Below are positions 31,939 to 40,474 of a stretch of DNA of 64,000 nt, piece after piece. This DNA is from Aeromicrobium chenweiae (GTDB lineage: Bacteria; Actinomycetota; Actinomycetes; Propionibacteriales; Nocardioidaceae): assembly GCF_003065605.1 (NCBI RefSeq), contig NZ_CP026952.1, forward strand, positions 1,302,001-1,366,000. The letters run 5' to 3'. Within the stretch, counting starts at the first letter, position 1. Each line of letters starts with the position of its first letter. The translations under genes and the position numbers were made by a program. Below the pieces are notes generated by a model. That model saw only the letters and a list, made by a program, of their open reading frames with translations. It was not told the origin of the DNA and ran no database searches.

Positions 31939-34038
31939 ATGACCACTGAAGCCGACGCCACGACCGCTCTGCGACGCCTGACCGGGCGTGACGACGCGGT
32001 CTTCCACGACGGGCAGCTCGAGGCGATCGAGGCCCTCGTCGACGGTCACCGGCGCGCGCTGGTCGTGCAGCGCACGGGCTGGGGCAAGTCCGCGGTCTAC
32101 TTCATCTCCACGCTGCTGCTGCGCCAGCGGGGGGCCGGCCCGACGCTCCTGGTGTCGCCGCTGCTCGCCCTGATGCGCGACCAGGTCGCCGCGGCCGCCC
32201 GGGCCGGCGTGCGGGCGGTGGCGATCAACTCCGCCAACCCGCACGAGTGGGAGGAGACGCGCGCCAAGCTGGCGGCCGACGAGGTCGACATCCTGCTGGT
32301 CTCGCCCGAACGGCTCAACAACCCGCGCTTCCGCGACGAGCAGCTGCCCGCCCTCGTCGACCGCATGGGCATGCTGGTCGTCGACGAGGCCCACTGCATC
32401 TCCGACTGGGGTCACGACTTCCGGCCCGACTACCGGCGGCTGGCCGAGCTGATCGCCAAGCTGCCGGACGACCTGCCGGTGCTCGCGACGACCGCGACGG
32501 CCAACGCCCGGGTGGTGACCGACGTCGCCGAGCAGCTGGGGGCGGAGGGGGAGGTGCTGACGATCCGCGGGTCGCTGGCGCGCACGTCGCTGCGCCTGGG
32601 CGTCCTCGAGCTGCCCGGCGCCCGCGACCGGCTGGGCTGGCTACTCAGCCACCTGGCGGAGCTGCCCGGCAGCGGCATCATCTACGCACTGACCGTCTCG
32701 AACGCCGAGGACACGGCACGGCTACTGCGCGAGGGCGGGCACGCGGTCCGCGCCTACACCGGTCGCACCGACCCCGAGCAGCGCGAGGAGCTCGAGCGCC
32801 AGCTCAAGGACAACGAGATCAAGGCGCTCGTCGCCACCAGCGCGCTCGGCATGGGCTTCGACAAGCCCGACCTCGGCTTCGTCATCCACCTCGGGGCGCC
32901 GTCCTCGCCGGTGGCCTACTACCAGCAGGTCGGCCGCGCCGGCCGTGCCACCGACAACGCCGACGTCCTGCTGCTGCCCGGCCGCGAGGACCGGGACATC
33001 TGGACCTACTTCGCCACGTCCTCGATGCCGAGCGAGGAGCGGGCCGCGGCCGTGATCGACGCGCTGGGCGACGAGACCCTGTCCACGCCGGCGCTGGAGG
33101 CCCGGGTCAACCTGCGCCGCTCGCCGTTGGAGCTGCTGCTGAAGGTGCTGGACGTCGACGGGGCGGTCCGCCGCGTGCAGGGCGGGTGGGTCGCGACCGG
33201 CGTCCCGTGGACGTACGACCGCGAGCGCTACGAGCGCATCGCCCAGGCCCGCGCGGCCGAGCAGCAGTCGATGCTGACCTACGAGCACGACACGACCTGC
33301 CGCATGGAGATGCTGCAGCGCGACCTCGACGACCCGACGGCCTCGCCGTGCGGGCGCTGCGACAACTGCACGACGCCCTGGTACCCGACCGGCATCGACG
33401 CCGAGGCCACCCAGGCCGCGTCCAGCACGCTCGACAAGGTCGGCGTCGAGATCGAGCCGCGGGCCCAGTGGCCGTCAGGCGCTGAGCGCCTCGGCGTCGA
33501 GGCCAAGGGCAAGATCCCGCCGGACGACCGCGCCGAGCCCGGACGCGCCGTCGCCCGACTGACCGATCTCGGCTGGGGCAACGTGCTGCGCGAGCTGTTC
33601 GCTGCCGGTGCGCCGGACGGTCCGGTCACCGACGAGCTGCTCGGCGCCTGCGTACGGGTGCTGAAGGACTGGGGCTGGGACGAGCGTCCCGCCGCCGTCG
33701 TGAGCATCCCGTCGCGGTCGCGGCCCCAGCTGGTCGACTCGCTCGCCCGCGGCATCGCCCGCATCGGCCGGCTCACCGACCTCGGCTCGCTCGACCAGGT
33801 GGGTCCCGAGCCGCGCGGGGGACCGGGCGGCAACAGCGCGTACCGCCTCGCCGACGTGTGGGGGACGTTCGCGGTCGGGCCGGCGCTCGCGGAGGGCCTG
33901 CACGACCTCGGCGGCAAGCCGGTGCTGCTGATCGACGACCGGGTCGACAGCCGCTGGACGCTGACCGTCGCGGCGCGTGAGCTGCGACGGGCGGGGGCCG
34001 GGGCGGTGCTGCCGCTCGCTCTCGCGGTGGTCGCCTGA
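31939..34038 (+). CDS. recQ: RecQ-family ATP-dependent DNA helicase with C-terminal PRTase-like domain
   Basis: A 699-residue superfamily 2 helicase. Motif I is QRTGWGKSAVYF, motif II is VDEAHCISDWGHDFRPDY, and motif VI includes QQVGRAGR. A zinc-binding region CGRCDNC follows near residue 470. The final 150 residues resemble a phosphoribosyltransferase-like fold (PVLLIDDRVDSRWTLTVAAREL), seen in several actinobacterial RecQ proteins, instead of a standard HRDC domain. It acts in recombination and repair. Confidence 0.9.
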   Translation: MTTEADATTALRRLTGRDDAVFHDGQLEAIEALVDGHRRALVVQRTGWGKSAVYFISTLLLRQRGAGPTLLVSPLLALMRDQVAAAARAGVRAVAINSANPHEWEETRAKLAADEVDILLVSPERLNNPRFRDEQLPALVDRMGMLVVDEAHCISDWGHDFRPDYRRLAELIAKLPDDLPVLATTATANARVVTDVAEQLGAEGEVLTIRGSLARTSLRLGVLELPGARDRLGWLLSHLAELPGSGIIYALTVSNAEDTARLLREGGHAVRAYTGRTDPEQREELERQLKDNEIKALVATSALGMGFDKPDLGFVIHLGAPSSPVAYYQQVGRAGRATDNADVLLLPGREDRDIWTYFATSSMPSEERAAAVIDALGDETLSTPALEARVNLRRSPLELLLKVLDVDGAVRRVQGGWVATGVPWTYDRERYERIAQARAAEQQSMLTYEHDTTCRMEMLQRDLDDPTASPCGRCDNCTTPWYPTGIDAEATQAASSTLDKVGVEIEPRAQWPSGAERLGVEAKGKIPPDDRAEPGRAVARLTDLGWGNVLRELFAAGAPDGPVTDELLGACVRVLKDWGWDERPAAVVSIPSRSRPQLVDSLARGIARIGRLTDLGSLDQVGPEPRGGPGGNSAYRLADVWGTFAVGPALAEGLHDLGGKPVLLIDDRVDSRWTLTVAARELRRAGAGAVLPLALAVVA

Positions 34039-34059
34039 CATCGGCGGTACGTTGGCAGC

Positions 34060-35070
34060 ATGGACCATCGATACCTTGGCAACAGCGGACTCAAGATCTC
34101 GGAGATCGCGTACGGCAACTGGCTGACCCACGGATCGCAGGTCGAGGAGGATGCCGCGGCCGCCTGTGTGCGACAGGCGCTCGAGGAGGGCATCACGACC
34201 TTCGACACCGCCGACGTCTACGCCAACACGAAGGCCGAGTCGGTGCTCGGCCGCGCGCTGGCGGGTCAGCGCCGTGAGTCCCTGGAGATCCTGACCAAGG
34301 TCTACTGGTCCACCGGCCCCGGCGGCCCCAACGACTCGGGCCTGTCGCGCAAGCACATCATGGAGTCGATCAACGGCTCGCTCACGCGTCTGCAGACCGA
34401 CTACGTCGACCTCTACCAGGCGCACCGCTACGACGTCGAGACGCCGATCGAGGAGACGATGCAGGCGTTCGCCGACGTCGTCCGGGCCGGCAAGGCGCTC
34501 TACATCGGCGTCTCGGAGTGGACCGCCGACCAGATCCGCGAGGGACAGGAGCTGGCCCACCATCTCGGGTTCTCGCTCATCTCGAGCCAGCCGCAGTACT
34601 CGATGCTGTGGCGGGTCATCGAGGACGAGGTGGTGCCCACGAGCGAGGAGCTCGGGCTGAGCCAGATCGTCTGGTCGCCGATCGCGCAGGGCGTGCTGAC
34701 CGGCAAGTACAAGCCGGGTCAGGCCGTGCCCGAGGGCTCGCGTGCCACCGACACCCGCGGCGGCTCGGACAACATCAGCCGCTGGATGCGCGACGACGTG
34801 CTCGAGGCCGTGCAGCGGCTCCAGCCCATCGCGGACGCCGCCGATCTCAGCATGGCGCAGCTCGCCGTGGCCTGGGTGCTGCGCCGGCCCAACATCGCCG
34901 CGGCGATCATCGGCGCGTCCCGCCCCGAGCAGGTCACCGACAACGCCAAGGCGTCCGGTGTGGTGCTCGGCGACGACGTGATGGCCGCGATCGACGACGC
35001 GCTCGGGGACGTGGTCGTCCGCGACCCGTCGTACACCGCGCGACAGACGCCGGACACGCGCCCGACCTGA
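34060..35070 (+). CDS. Aldo/keto reductase, Kv-beta-like
   Basis: A 336-residue NADPH-dependent AKR (AKR6/AKR14-like). FDTADVYANTKAE carries the catalytic Asp and Tyr, the lysine is in EILTKVYW, and QAHRYDVETPIEE replaces the usual HxxD region. C-terminal cofactor-binding IIGASRPEQVTDNAKA is typical of the Kv-beta branch. Starts 21 bases after recQ. Substrate unknown. Confidence 0.88.
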   Translation: MDHRYLGNSGLKISEIAYGNWLTHGSQVEEDAAAACVRQALEEGITTFDTADVYANTKAESVLGRALAGQRRESLEILTKVYWSTGPGGPNDSGLSRKHIMESINGSLTRLQTDYVDLYQAHRYDVETPIEETMQAFADVVRAGKALYIGVSEWTADQIREGQELAHHLGFSLISSQPQYSMLWRVIEDEVVPTSEELGLSQIVWSPIAQGVLTGKYKPGQAVPEGSRATDTRGGSDNISRWMRDDVLEAVQRLQPIADAADLSMAQLAVAWVLRRPNIAAAIIGASRPEQVTDNAKASGVVLGDDVMAAIDDALGDVVVRDPSYTARQTPDTRPT

Positions 35071-35109
35071 TCTGCTCGGCGGCGGCGGGCTGCTCGATAG
35101 AGTGCGGCC

Positions 35110-35931
35110 ATGCCCACCCTGCGCGACGTCGTCGCTGTCCTGGACGATCTCTACGACCCCGCGTGGGCCGACGACTGGGACGCGGTCGGCACCGTCGCGG
35201 GTGACCCCGCCGCCAAGGTCACCCGGGTGCTGCTCGCGGTCGACCCGGTCTCCGCCGTGGTCGACGAGGCCGTGGCGTGGGGGGCGGACCTCCTCGTGAC
35301 GCACCACCCGCTGTGGCTCAAGGGTGTGACGTCCGTCGCCGCGACGTCCCCCAAGGGCCGGGTCGTCCACACCCTCATCACGAACGGCGTCGCGCTCCAC
35401 ACGTGCCACACGAATGCCGACAGTCCCCGGCTCGGCGTGTCGGAGTCGATGGCGTTCGCGCTGGGGCTGACCGACGTCCGCCCCCTGGAGCCGGACACCG
35501 ACGACGCACAGCCCGACCGGGGCAGCGGACGCATCGGCGTGCTCGAGACCCCCATGACGTTGACCGCGTTCTCCGAGCACGTGGCACGCAGTCTGCCCTC
35601 GCACCACAGCGCCGTGCGGGTCGCGGGGGATCCCGGCCGCACGGTGCGGACGGTCGCCCTGTGTGGCGGATCGGGGGACTTCCTGCTCGGGACCGCCCAG
35701 GCGCAGGGTGCCGACGTCTACGTGACGTCCGACCTGCGGCACCACCCCGTCAGCGAGCACCTCGAGCAGCCCGACCCGTGCGCGGTGGTGGACGTGCCGC
35801 ACTGGTCGGCGGAGTGGACCTGGCTGCCGGTCGCCGCCGCAGCGCTCCTGGAACGCCTGTCCGGAGTGGAGGTCAGGGTCTCCATGACAGTGACCGATCC
35901 ATGGACCGCCTTCGTGCCGGGTACGGTGTGA
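35110..35931 (+). CDS. Nif3-like dinuclear metal centre protein
   Basis: A 273-residue Nif3/YbgI family protein. Metal ligands are seen in LLVTHHPLWLKG, HTNADSP and the C-terminal VVDVPHWSAEW; in many homologues this last segment is GHYATE. The protein is sometimes annotated as GTP cyclohydrolase I type 2, without firm evidence. First of three overlapping genes (Nif3, zinc ribbon, RNase H fusion), an order conserved with mycobacteria. Confidence 0.9.
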   Translation: MPTLRDVVAVLDDLYDPAWADDWDAVGTVAGDPAAKVTRVLLAVDPVSAVVDEAVAWGADLLVTHHPLWLKGVTSVAATSPKGRVVHTLITNGVALHTCHTNADSPRLGVSESMAFALGLTDVRPLEPDTDDAQPDRGSGRIGVLETPMTLTAFSEHVARSLPSHHSAVRVAGDPGRTVRTVALCGGSGDFLLGTAQAQGADVYVTSDLRHHPVSEHLEQPDPCAVVDVPHWSAEWTWLPVAAAALLERLSGVEVRVSMTVTDPWTAFVPGTV

Positions 35932-36674
35932 GGGTGAAAGCCGACCCCACCGCCCAGGCCGCGCTGCTCGAGCTGCAGTCCACGGACGCGATCCTCAGCC
36001 AGCTCCAGCACCGCAGGAACACCCTCCCCGAGCTCGCCCGCATCACCGAGCTCGAGGCCCAGATCAAGGACGTCGACGGCACGCGCATCGAGCTCGACAC
36101 GCAGGTCTCGGACCTGAGCCGCGCGCAGAAGAAGGCCGACGCCGAGGTCGAGCAGGTCAGGACCCGACGCACCCGTGACGAGGAGCGCCTCAACTCCGGA
36201 GCCGTCAAGAACCCGAAGGACCTCGAGAGCCTGCAGCGCGAGCTGGTCGCGCTCGAGCGCCGCATCTCGACCCTGGAGGACGAGGAGCTCGAGGTCATGG
36301 AGAAGCTCGAGGACGCCCAGACCGGGCTCGCCTCGGTCCAGGGAGATCTCGACAGCCTGAAGGCCGAGCTGGCCGAGCAGGTCTCCGCGCGCGACGCCGC
36401 GATCGAGGTCATCGACCAGCAGGCGTCCGACGCCCAGGCCGAGCGCGGCTCGATCGCCGACGGCATCCCGGCCGACCTCATCACCCTCTACGACAAGCTG
36501 CGTGGCCAGTACGGCACGGGCGCCGCCGCCCTGCGCGCGCGTCGCTGCGAGGGCTGCCGGCTCGAGCTCAACGGCGCCGACCTGCGCGAGCTCGCGGCTG
36601 CGCCCGAGGACGACGTGCTGCGCTGCCCCGAGTGCAGCCGCATCCTGGTGCGTACGCCCGAATCCGGCCTGTGA
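35928..36674 (+). CDS. Coiled-coil zinc-ribbon protein (C4-type)
   Basis: A 248-residue protein. Residues 10-175 form long charged heptad-like helices (antiparallel coiled coil). The C-terminus is a zinc ribbon with CEGCRLEL and CPECSRIL. The family is conserved in actinobacteria and chlamydiae and has been linked to RNA or protein-quality functions. The GTG overlaps the Nif3 stop by 4 bases, and the gene itself overlaps the next by 4. A second GTG at 35934 is possible. Confidence 0.88.
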   Translation: MRVKADPTAQAALLELQSTDAILSQLQHRRNTLPELARITELEAQIKDVDGTRIELDTQVSDLSRAQKKADAEVEQVRTRRTRDEERLNSGAVKNPKDLESLQRELVALERRISTLEDEELEVMEKLEDAQTGLASVQGDLDSLKAELAEQVSARDAAIEVIDQQASDAQAERGSIADGIPADLITLYDKLRGQYGTGAAALRARRCEGCRLELNGADLRELAAAPEDDVLRCPECSRILVRTPESGL

Positions 36675-37768
36675 CCGATCGGGTCATCCTCGAGGCCGAC
36701 GGCGGCTCGCGCGGCAACCCCGGCCCGGCGTCGTACGGGGCGCTGATCCGTGACGCCGACACCGGTGTCGTGGTTGCGCAGCGCGGCGAGACGATCGGCC
36801 GGGCGACGAACAACGTCGCGGAGTACTCCGGCCTGATCGCCGGGCTCGAGCTCTACCGTGAGCACACGCCCGACGTGCGGCTCGAGGTCAGGATGGACTC
36901 CAAGCTCGTCATCGAGCAGATGGCGGGCCGCTGGAAGATCAAGCACGCGGACATGATCCCGCTGGCCGAGAAGGCCCGGCGGCTCCTGCCGCCGGACGTG
37001 ACGTGGACGTGGGTGCCGCGCGAGCGGAACAAGGACGCCGACGCCCTGGCCAATGCCGCGCTCGACGACGAGCGCGACGGCGGCTCCGGCCTGGTCGGCG
37101 GCACGGCCCAGTCCACGCCCAGGTCGACCCCCGCCACCGGGTGGTCGGCGGCCGGCGGCAGTCCGACGACCCTCGTGCTCGTCCGCCACGGCGTCACGTC
37201 CGCCACCGAGCGCAAGGCGTTCTCCGGCAGCACGGGGGAGGACCACGGACTCACCGAGACCGGTCGGCAGCAGGCCGACCGGGCAGCAGCCTGGATCGCC
37301 GAACGGGGTCCGGTCGACGCGATCGTCACGTCGCCGTTGCGCCGCACCCGGGAGACCGCAGCCGTGATCGGCCGTGACCTCGGCCTGGACGTGACCGTCG
37401 ACGCGGGCCTCACGGAGACGTCGTTCGGCGACTGGGACGGCTACACGTTCGCCGAGATCCAGGAACGCTGGCCCGAGGAGATGACGGCCTGGCTGGCCTC
37501 GACCGACGTGGCGCCCCCCGGCGGCGAGTCGTTCGGCCAGGTCGATCGACGCATCTCGGCGACCCGCGACGCCCTGCTCACGGCACACCCGGGCAGGACG
37601 GTCGTCGCGGTCACCCACGTGACCCCGATCAAGCTGCTGGTGCGCCACGCCCTCGGGGCACCGCTCAGCTCGATCTACAAGATGGAGCTGTCACCCGCAT
37701 CGGTCACCACGGTCGCGTGGTGGCCCGACGGCAACGCGTCGCTGCGCGGCTTCAACATCGTCCCGTAG
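36671..37768 (+). CDS. Bifunctional RNase H / acid phosphatase
   Basis: A 365-residue fusion as in mycobacterial Rv2228c. The N-terminal type I RNase H has EADGGSRGNPGPASYGA, NNVAEYSGLI and MDSKLVI, with catalytic acidic residues in each. After a Gly/Ser/Thr-rich linker near residues 140-165, a histidine phosphatase (phosphoglycerate-mutase fold) starts LVLVRHGVTSATE and ends with THVTPIK. It removes RNA from hybrids; the phosphatase part acts on an alpha-ribazole-phosphate or related substrate in characterised homologues. Confidence 0.94.
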   Translation: MTDRVILEADGGSRGNPGPASYGALIRDADTGVVVAQRGETIGRATNNVAEYSGLIAGLELYREHTPDVRLEVRMDSKLVIEQMAGRWKIKHADMIPLAEKARRLLPPDVTWTWVPRERNKDADALANAALDDERDGGSGLVGGTAQSTPRSTPATGWSAAGGSPTTLVLVRHGVTSATERKAFSGSTGEDHGLTETGRQQADRAAAWIAERGPVDAIVTSPLRRTRETAAVIGRDLGLDVTVDAGLTETSFGDWDGYTFAEIQERWPEEMTAWLASTDVAPPGGESFGQVDRRISATRDALLTAHPGRTVVAVTHVTPIKLLVRHALGAPLSSIYKMELSPASVTTVAWWPDGNASLRGFNIVP

Positions 37769-37780
37769 GCGGGCGCGCCG

Positions 37781-38554
37781 TCAGCTCGTGGCGACCTCGG
37801 CGACGACGACGTCGAGGCGCCCACCGTGCCGCTCGACGGTCCAGCCGAGGTCCTGCAGGACGCCCTGGAGCTCGTCGATGCTCCGCGGGTCGGCGCCGGA
37901 CTGCATGAGCCCGCGCACGATGTGGCCCTTGGTCGCCTTGTTGAAATGGCTGATCACCTTGCGCCGGCCCTGGTGCTCGTGCAGCACCCGCATGGTCGCG
38001 GTGCGGTCGGCGAGGTCCGCAGGGGGCTTGCCGAGCGCGGTGTACGTGCCCGACCGCAGATCGACCAGCAGGCCGTCGCCGACCTCGTCCTGCATGACGC
38101 GGGGGAGCGTGGTGCGCCAGCGCGCGGCGACCGTGCCCAGGCGCGGCAGGGTCACGGTGCCCGACAGCCGGTACGCGGGGATGAGGTCGTCGGGCCGCAC
38201 CAGGCCGAACAACGCGCTCGCGATCGCGATGGACGCGTCGGCCCGCTTGCGCGCGTCCTCCTCGAGCGAGGGCAGGTCGAGTGCCGAGAACAGGACGCCG
38301 GTGTAGATGGCGTCGGCCCGGGCCGTCGGCTGCTCGGTGAGCGCAGCGTTCACGGTGATCGCCGAGGCCTGGGTGGGTCCGAGGCCCAGCACCTCCGCGG
38401 CACGCTGCGGGTTGCCGTTGCACAGCTTCACCAGGCTGCGCAGGAGCACCTCGCGGACCGGCGTCAGCGCGGGGAAGGAGAGCGTCTCGAGGTCGAGCGG
38501 AGCCCCGGACTCCGGCCGGGTCTTGCCTTCGGACGGCGGGAGCAGGATCAGCAC
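37781..38554 (-). CDS. yaaA: Peroxide stress protein YaaA
   Basis: A 257-residue DUF328 protein. The N-terminus MLILLPPSEGKT is diagnostic, and KATKGHIVRGL near the C-terminus fits the DNA-binding cleft of characterised E. coli YaaA, which limits iron-driven oxidative damage. GTG start. Convergent with the RNase H/phosphatase gene, 12 bases between stops. Confidence 0.92.
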   Translation of the reverse strand: MLILLPPSEGKTRPESGAPLDLETLSFPALTPVREVLLRSLVKLCNGNPQRAAEVLGLGPTQASAITVNAALTEQPTARADAIYTGVLFSALDLPSLEEDARKRADASIAIASALFGLVRPDDLIPAYRLSGTVTLPRLGTVAARWRTTLPRVMQDEVGDGLLVDLRSGTYTALGKPPADLADRTATMRVLHEHQGRRKVISHFNKATKGHIVRGLMQSGADPRSIDELQGVLQDLGWTVERHGGRLDVVVAEVATS

Positions 38555-38579
38555 GTACCGACCCTAGCCGGGGCCGCCG

Positions 38580-39641
38580 TCACCAGATGAGGGACGTCCA
38601 CCCCCACAGGACGACGGTGCAGAGCAGCACCAGCGGTGGTGTCGTGAGGACTCCAAGCAGGTGGAACTCCCGGGCCGAGGACACGGCCCTGCCCCCGGCC
38701 TGGCGCCACAGCAGGTTGGCGACCGAGCCGATGTAGGTCAGATTCGCGCCGACGTTGACGCCGATCAGCAGCGCGAGCACCGCGACCGGCCCGGCGACCT
38801 CCGCGGCCGGCAGCAGGAGCAGGGTGGCCGGCAGGTTGTTCACGACGTTGGCGGCGATCATCGCCAGCACCGCGATGAGCAGCAACGAGCCGAGGTCGGT
38901 GCCGGACGGCATCGCGTCGTCGAACCAGCTGCCCACGCTGGTGGAGCCGAGCCAGGACACGACGAACGCCCAGAGCAGGATCAGCGCGGCGAACGGCAGG
39001 TTGGCCGCCGCGAGCAGGTCGCGCCACGTCGTGCGGCGGCGCACCAGGGCGTACGTCCCGACGAGGATCGCGCCGGCCGTCGCGGGGATCCACGGGGCCG
39101 TGCCGCCGGCGAGGGCCAGCAGCACCACGACGACCACCGCGAGCGGGAACAGCGGGAGCTCGTCGTCGTCGCTGACGGCCGGTGACGGGACCCGCAGCTC
39201 CGCGGCGAACCAGACCCTCAGGATGACGTACTCGGCCGCCACGGCCACGAGCCAGACCGGGAGCATGGCCCAGGCGAAACCCAGGAACGACAGCCCGGTG
39301 GACCCGAAGACCAGCAGGTTCGTCAGGTTGGAGACGGGCAGGAGCGTCGAGCCGGAGTTGGCGAGACGGACCGATGCGTACGCGGACGAGCGTCTCGCGG
39401 ACGCGGCGAGCAGCACCGGCGTGAGCAGCACGACCGTCGCGTCGAGGCTCAACGTCGCCGTGACGACCGCTGCCACGCCCACGGCCCAGGCCAGCAGCCG
39501 CTGGCTGGAGCCGCGCGACCAGCGGGCGATGTGACCGCCGAGGACCTCGAACAGGCCTTCGTCGGCACACGCCCGGGCCAGCACCATCATCGCGACGAGG
39601 AACGCGACGATCGCCGTCAGGGAGCCGAGGTCGTGCGTCAC
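38580..39641 (-). CDS. ArsB/CitM-type ion transporter
   Basis: A 353-residue polytopic membrane protein with about 10 helices. It contains SLDATVVLLTPVLL and NVVNNLPATLLLLP, the paired N/P-containing helices of the ion transporter superfamily (ArsB, SLC13, CitM). It lacks the first one or two helices of typical 420-residue ArsB proteins, so the first membrane segment starts almost at the GTG. The ion is not predictable and no arsR is nearby. Confidence 0.82.
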   Translation of the reverse strand: MTHDLGSLTAIVAFLVAMMVLARACADEGLFEVLGGHIARWSRGSSQRLLAWAVGVAAVVTATLSLDATVVLLTPVLLAASARRSSAYASVRLANSGSTLLPVSNLTNLLVFGSTGLSFLGFAWAMLPVWLVAVAAEYVILRVWFAAELRVPSPAVSDDDELPLFPLAVVVVVLLALAGGTAPWIPATAGAILVGTYALVRRRTTWRDLLAAANLPFAALILLWAFVVSWLGSTSVGSWFDDAMPSGTDLGSLLLIAVLAMIAANVVNNLPATLLLLPAAEVAGPVAVLALLIGVNVGANLTYIGSVANLLWRQAGGRAVSSAREFHLLGVLTTPPLVLLCTVVLWGWTSLIW

Positions 39642-39661
39642 GCCCAGAACCTACCGGACCG

Positions 39662-40234
39662 TCACAGGGCGCCCTCGAGGATCAGGAGCACGCCGAAGAT
39701 GACGAACGCCGCGGTGGCGCCGATCTTGATGACCCGGTCCGGCAGGTGCTTGCCGAGCACCGCGCCGAGGACGATTGCGAGGGCGTCGGCCGCGACCATG
39801 CCGACCGTGCTGCCGATCCACGTGCCGAGCCAGCCCTCCTGCGTCGCGAGGGTGATCGTGGCGAGCATCGTCTTGTCGCCGAGCTCGGCGAGGAAGAACG
39901 CGACGCCGACCGCGAGGATCGCCGCGCCCTTGCTGAGCCGCGCCTTCTCGGCCTCACCCTCGGTCAGCTCGTCTCCGCGCCACGTCCAGGCGGCGAACAG
40001 CAGGAAGGCGACGCCGGCGACGATCGAGATGATGTGCTGGCTGTCGGCGAAGCTGTCGCCGATCCACGCGCCGATCCCGACCGAGGCCAGGTGGACGATC
40101 GCGGTGGCCACGGTGATGCCGATGATGACGTCGCGGACCCGGTACCGGGTGGCGAACGTCATCGCCATCAGCTGGCTCTTGTCACCGAGCTCCGCCACGA
40201 AGATCACGGCGGTGCTCAGCAGGAAGGCATACAT
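39662..40234 (-). CDS. Gdt1/TMEM165 (UPF0016) family manganese exporter
   Basis: A 190-residue, six-helix membrane protein with the duplicated signature: FVAELGDKSQLMA near residue 12 and FFLAELGDKTMLA near residue 118. Members move manganese or calcium. The yybP-ykoY manganese riboswitch upstream strongly supports Mn2+ efflux here. ATG at 40234 is used; the upstream frame is the riboswitch leader and not coding. Confidence 0.92.
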   Translation of the reverse strand: MYAFLLSTAVIFVAELGDKSQLMAMTFATRYRVRDVIIGITVATAIVHLASVGIGAWIGDSFADSQHIISIVAGVAFLLFAAWTWRGDELTEGEAEKARLSKGAAILAVGVAFFLAELGDKTMLATITLATQEGWLGTWIGSTVGMVAADALAIVLGAVLGKHLPDRVIKIGATAAFVIFGVLLILEGAL

Positions 40235-40241
40235 GAAAGCG

Positions 40242-40270
40242 AAAAACCCCTCGTCTGCCTGGACGAAGAG
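40242..40270 (-). terminator. Intrinsic terminator inside the Gdt1 leader
   Basis: On the minus strand CTCTTCGTC pairs with GACGAGGGG (9 pairs, two of them G-U) around CAGGCA and is followed by TTTTT. It lies between the riboswitch aptamer and the start codon, 7 bases before the ATG. It is therefore positioned to stop transcription unless an alternative pairing forms. Confidence 0.75.
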
Positions 40271-40316
40271 CCTGGGTACGAGTCTTCGACCAGGAACGTC
40301 ATATGACACATCTGGT

Positions 40317-40417
40317 CGAAAGTCTCGTCCGCCACCGAGGTGGCCTGCTGCACCGGACACCCAGATGTTCGTGGGCGTCAGTATGTCGACACAGCCGTTG
40401 GGGACTACTCCCTTTCG
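40317..40417 (-). ncRNA. yybP-ykoY manganese riboswitch aptamer
   Basis: Read on the minus strand: CGAAAGGGAGTAGTCC at the 5' side (40417 inward) carries the conserved GGAGUAG loop. GTCGACATACTGACG follows, then a GCCACC-TCG-GGTGGC hairpin, then ACGAGACTTTCG. Helix P1 is CGAAAG (40412-40417) with CTTTCG (40317-40322). A downstream hairpin, TTCGACCAG (40312-40320) with CTGGTCGAA (40285-40293), shares bases with the P1 3' strand, so the two exclude each other. An intrinsic terminator follows at 40242-40270. The gene served is a Gdt1-type transporter. Confidence 0.85.
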
Positions 40418-40424
40418 TGCCCCA

Positions 40425-40430
40425 ACCCTA
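40425..40430 (-). promoter_or_regulatory. Probable -10 of the Gdt1/riboswitch transcript
   Basis: TAGGGT on the minus strand, about 7 bases before the first paired base of the aptamer, as expected for transcription starting at or near 40418. No clear -35 was recognised. Confidence 0.45.
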
Positions 40431-40437
40431 TCGGACG

Positions 40438-40455
40438 GTCGGAGGCAGCTCCGAC
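40438..40455. promoter_or_regulatory. Palindrome between divergent rnpB and Gdt1 promoters
   Basis: GTCGGAG-GCAG-CTCCGAC, perfect 7-bp arms, lies between the two proposed -10 boxes (40425-40430 and 40462-40467). It overlaps where the -35 regions should be. It could be bound by a regulator that affects both transcripts. Confidence 0.4.
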
Positions 40456-40461
40456 GCGCGG

Positions 40462-40467
40462 TAGGAT
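40462..40467 (+). promoter_or_regulatory. Probable -10 of rnpB
   Basis: TAGGAT ends 7 bases before the predicted 5' end of RNase P RNA at about 40475, correct spacing for a housekeeping sigma promoter. The -35 is not obvious. Confidence 0.5.
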
Positions 40468-40474
40468 CGTGGAC

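Noticed and set aside
40321-40440. Coding extension of the Gdt1 gene upstream to 40627
   Set aside because: The frame is open but its sequence is explained by the riboswitch and rnpB region, and the protein family starts at MYAFLLSTAV.
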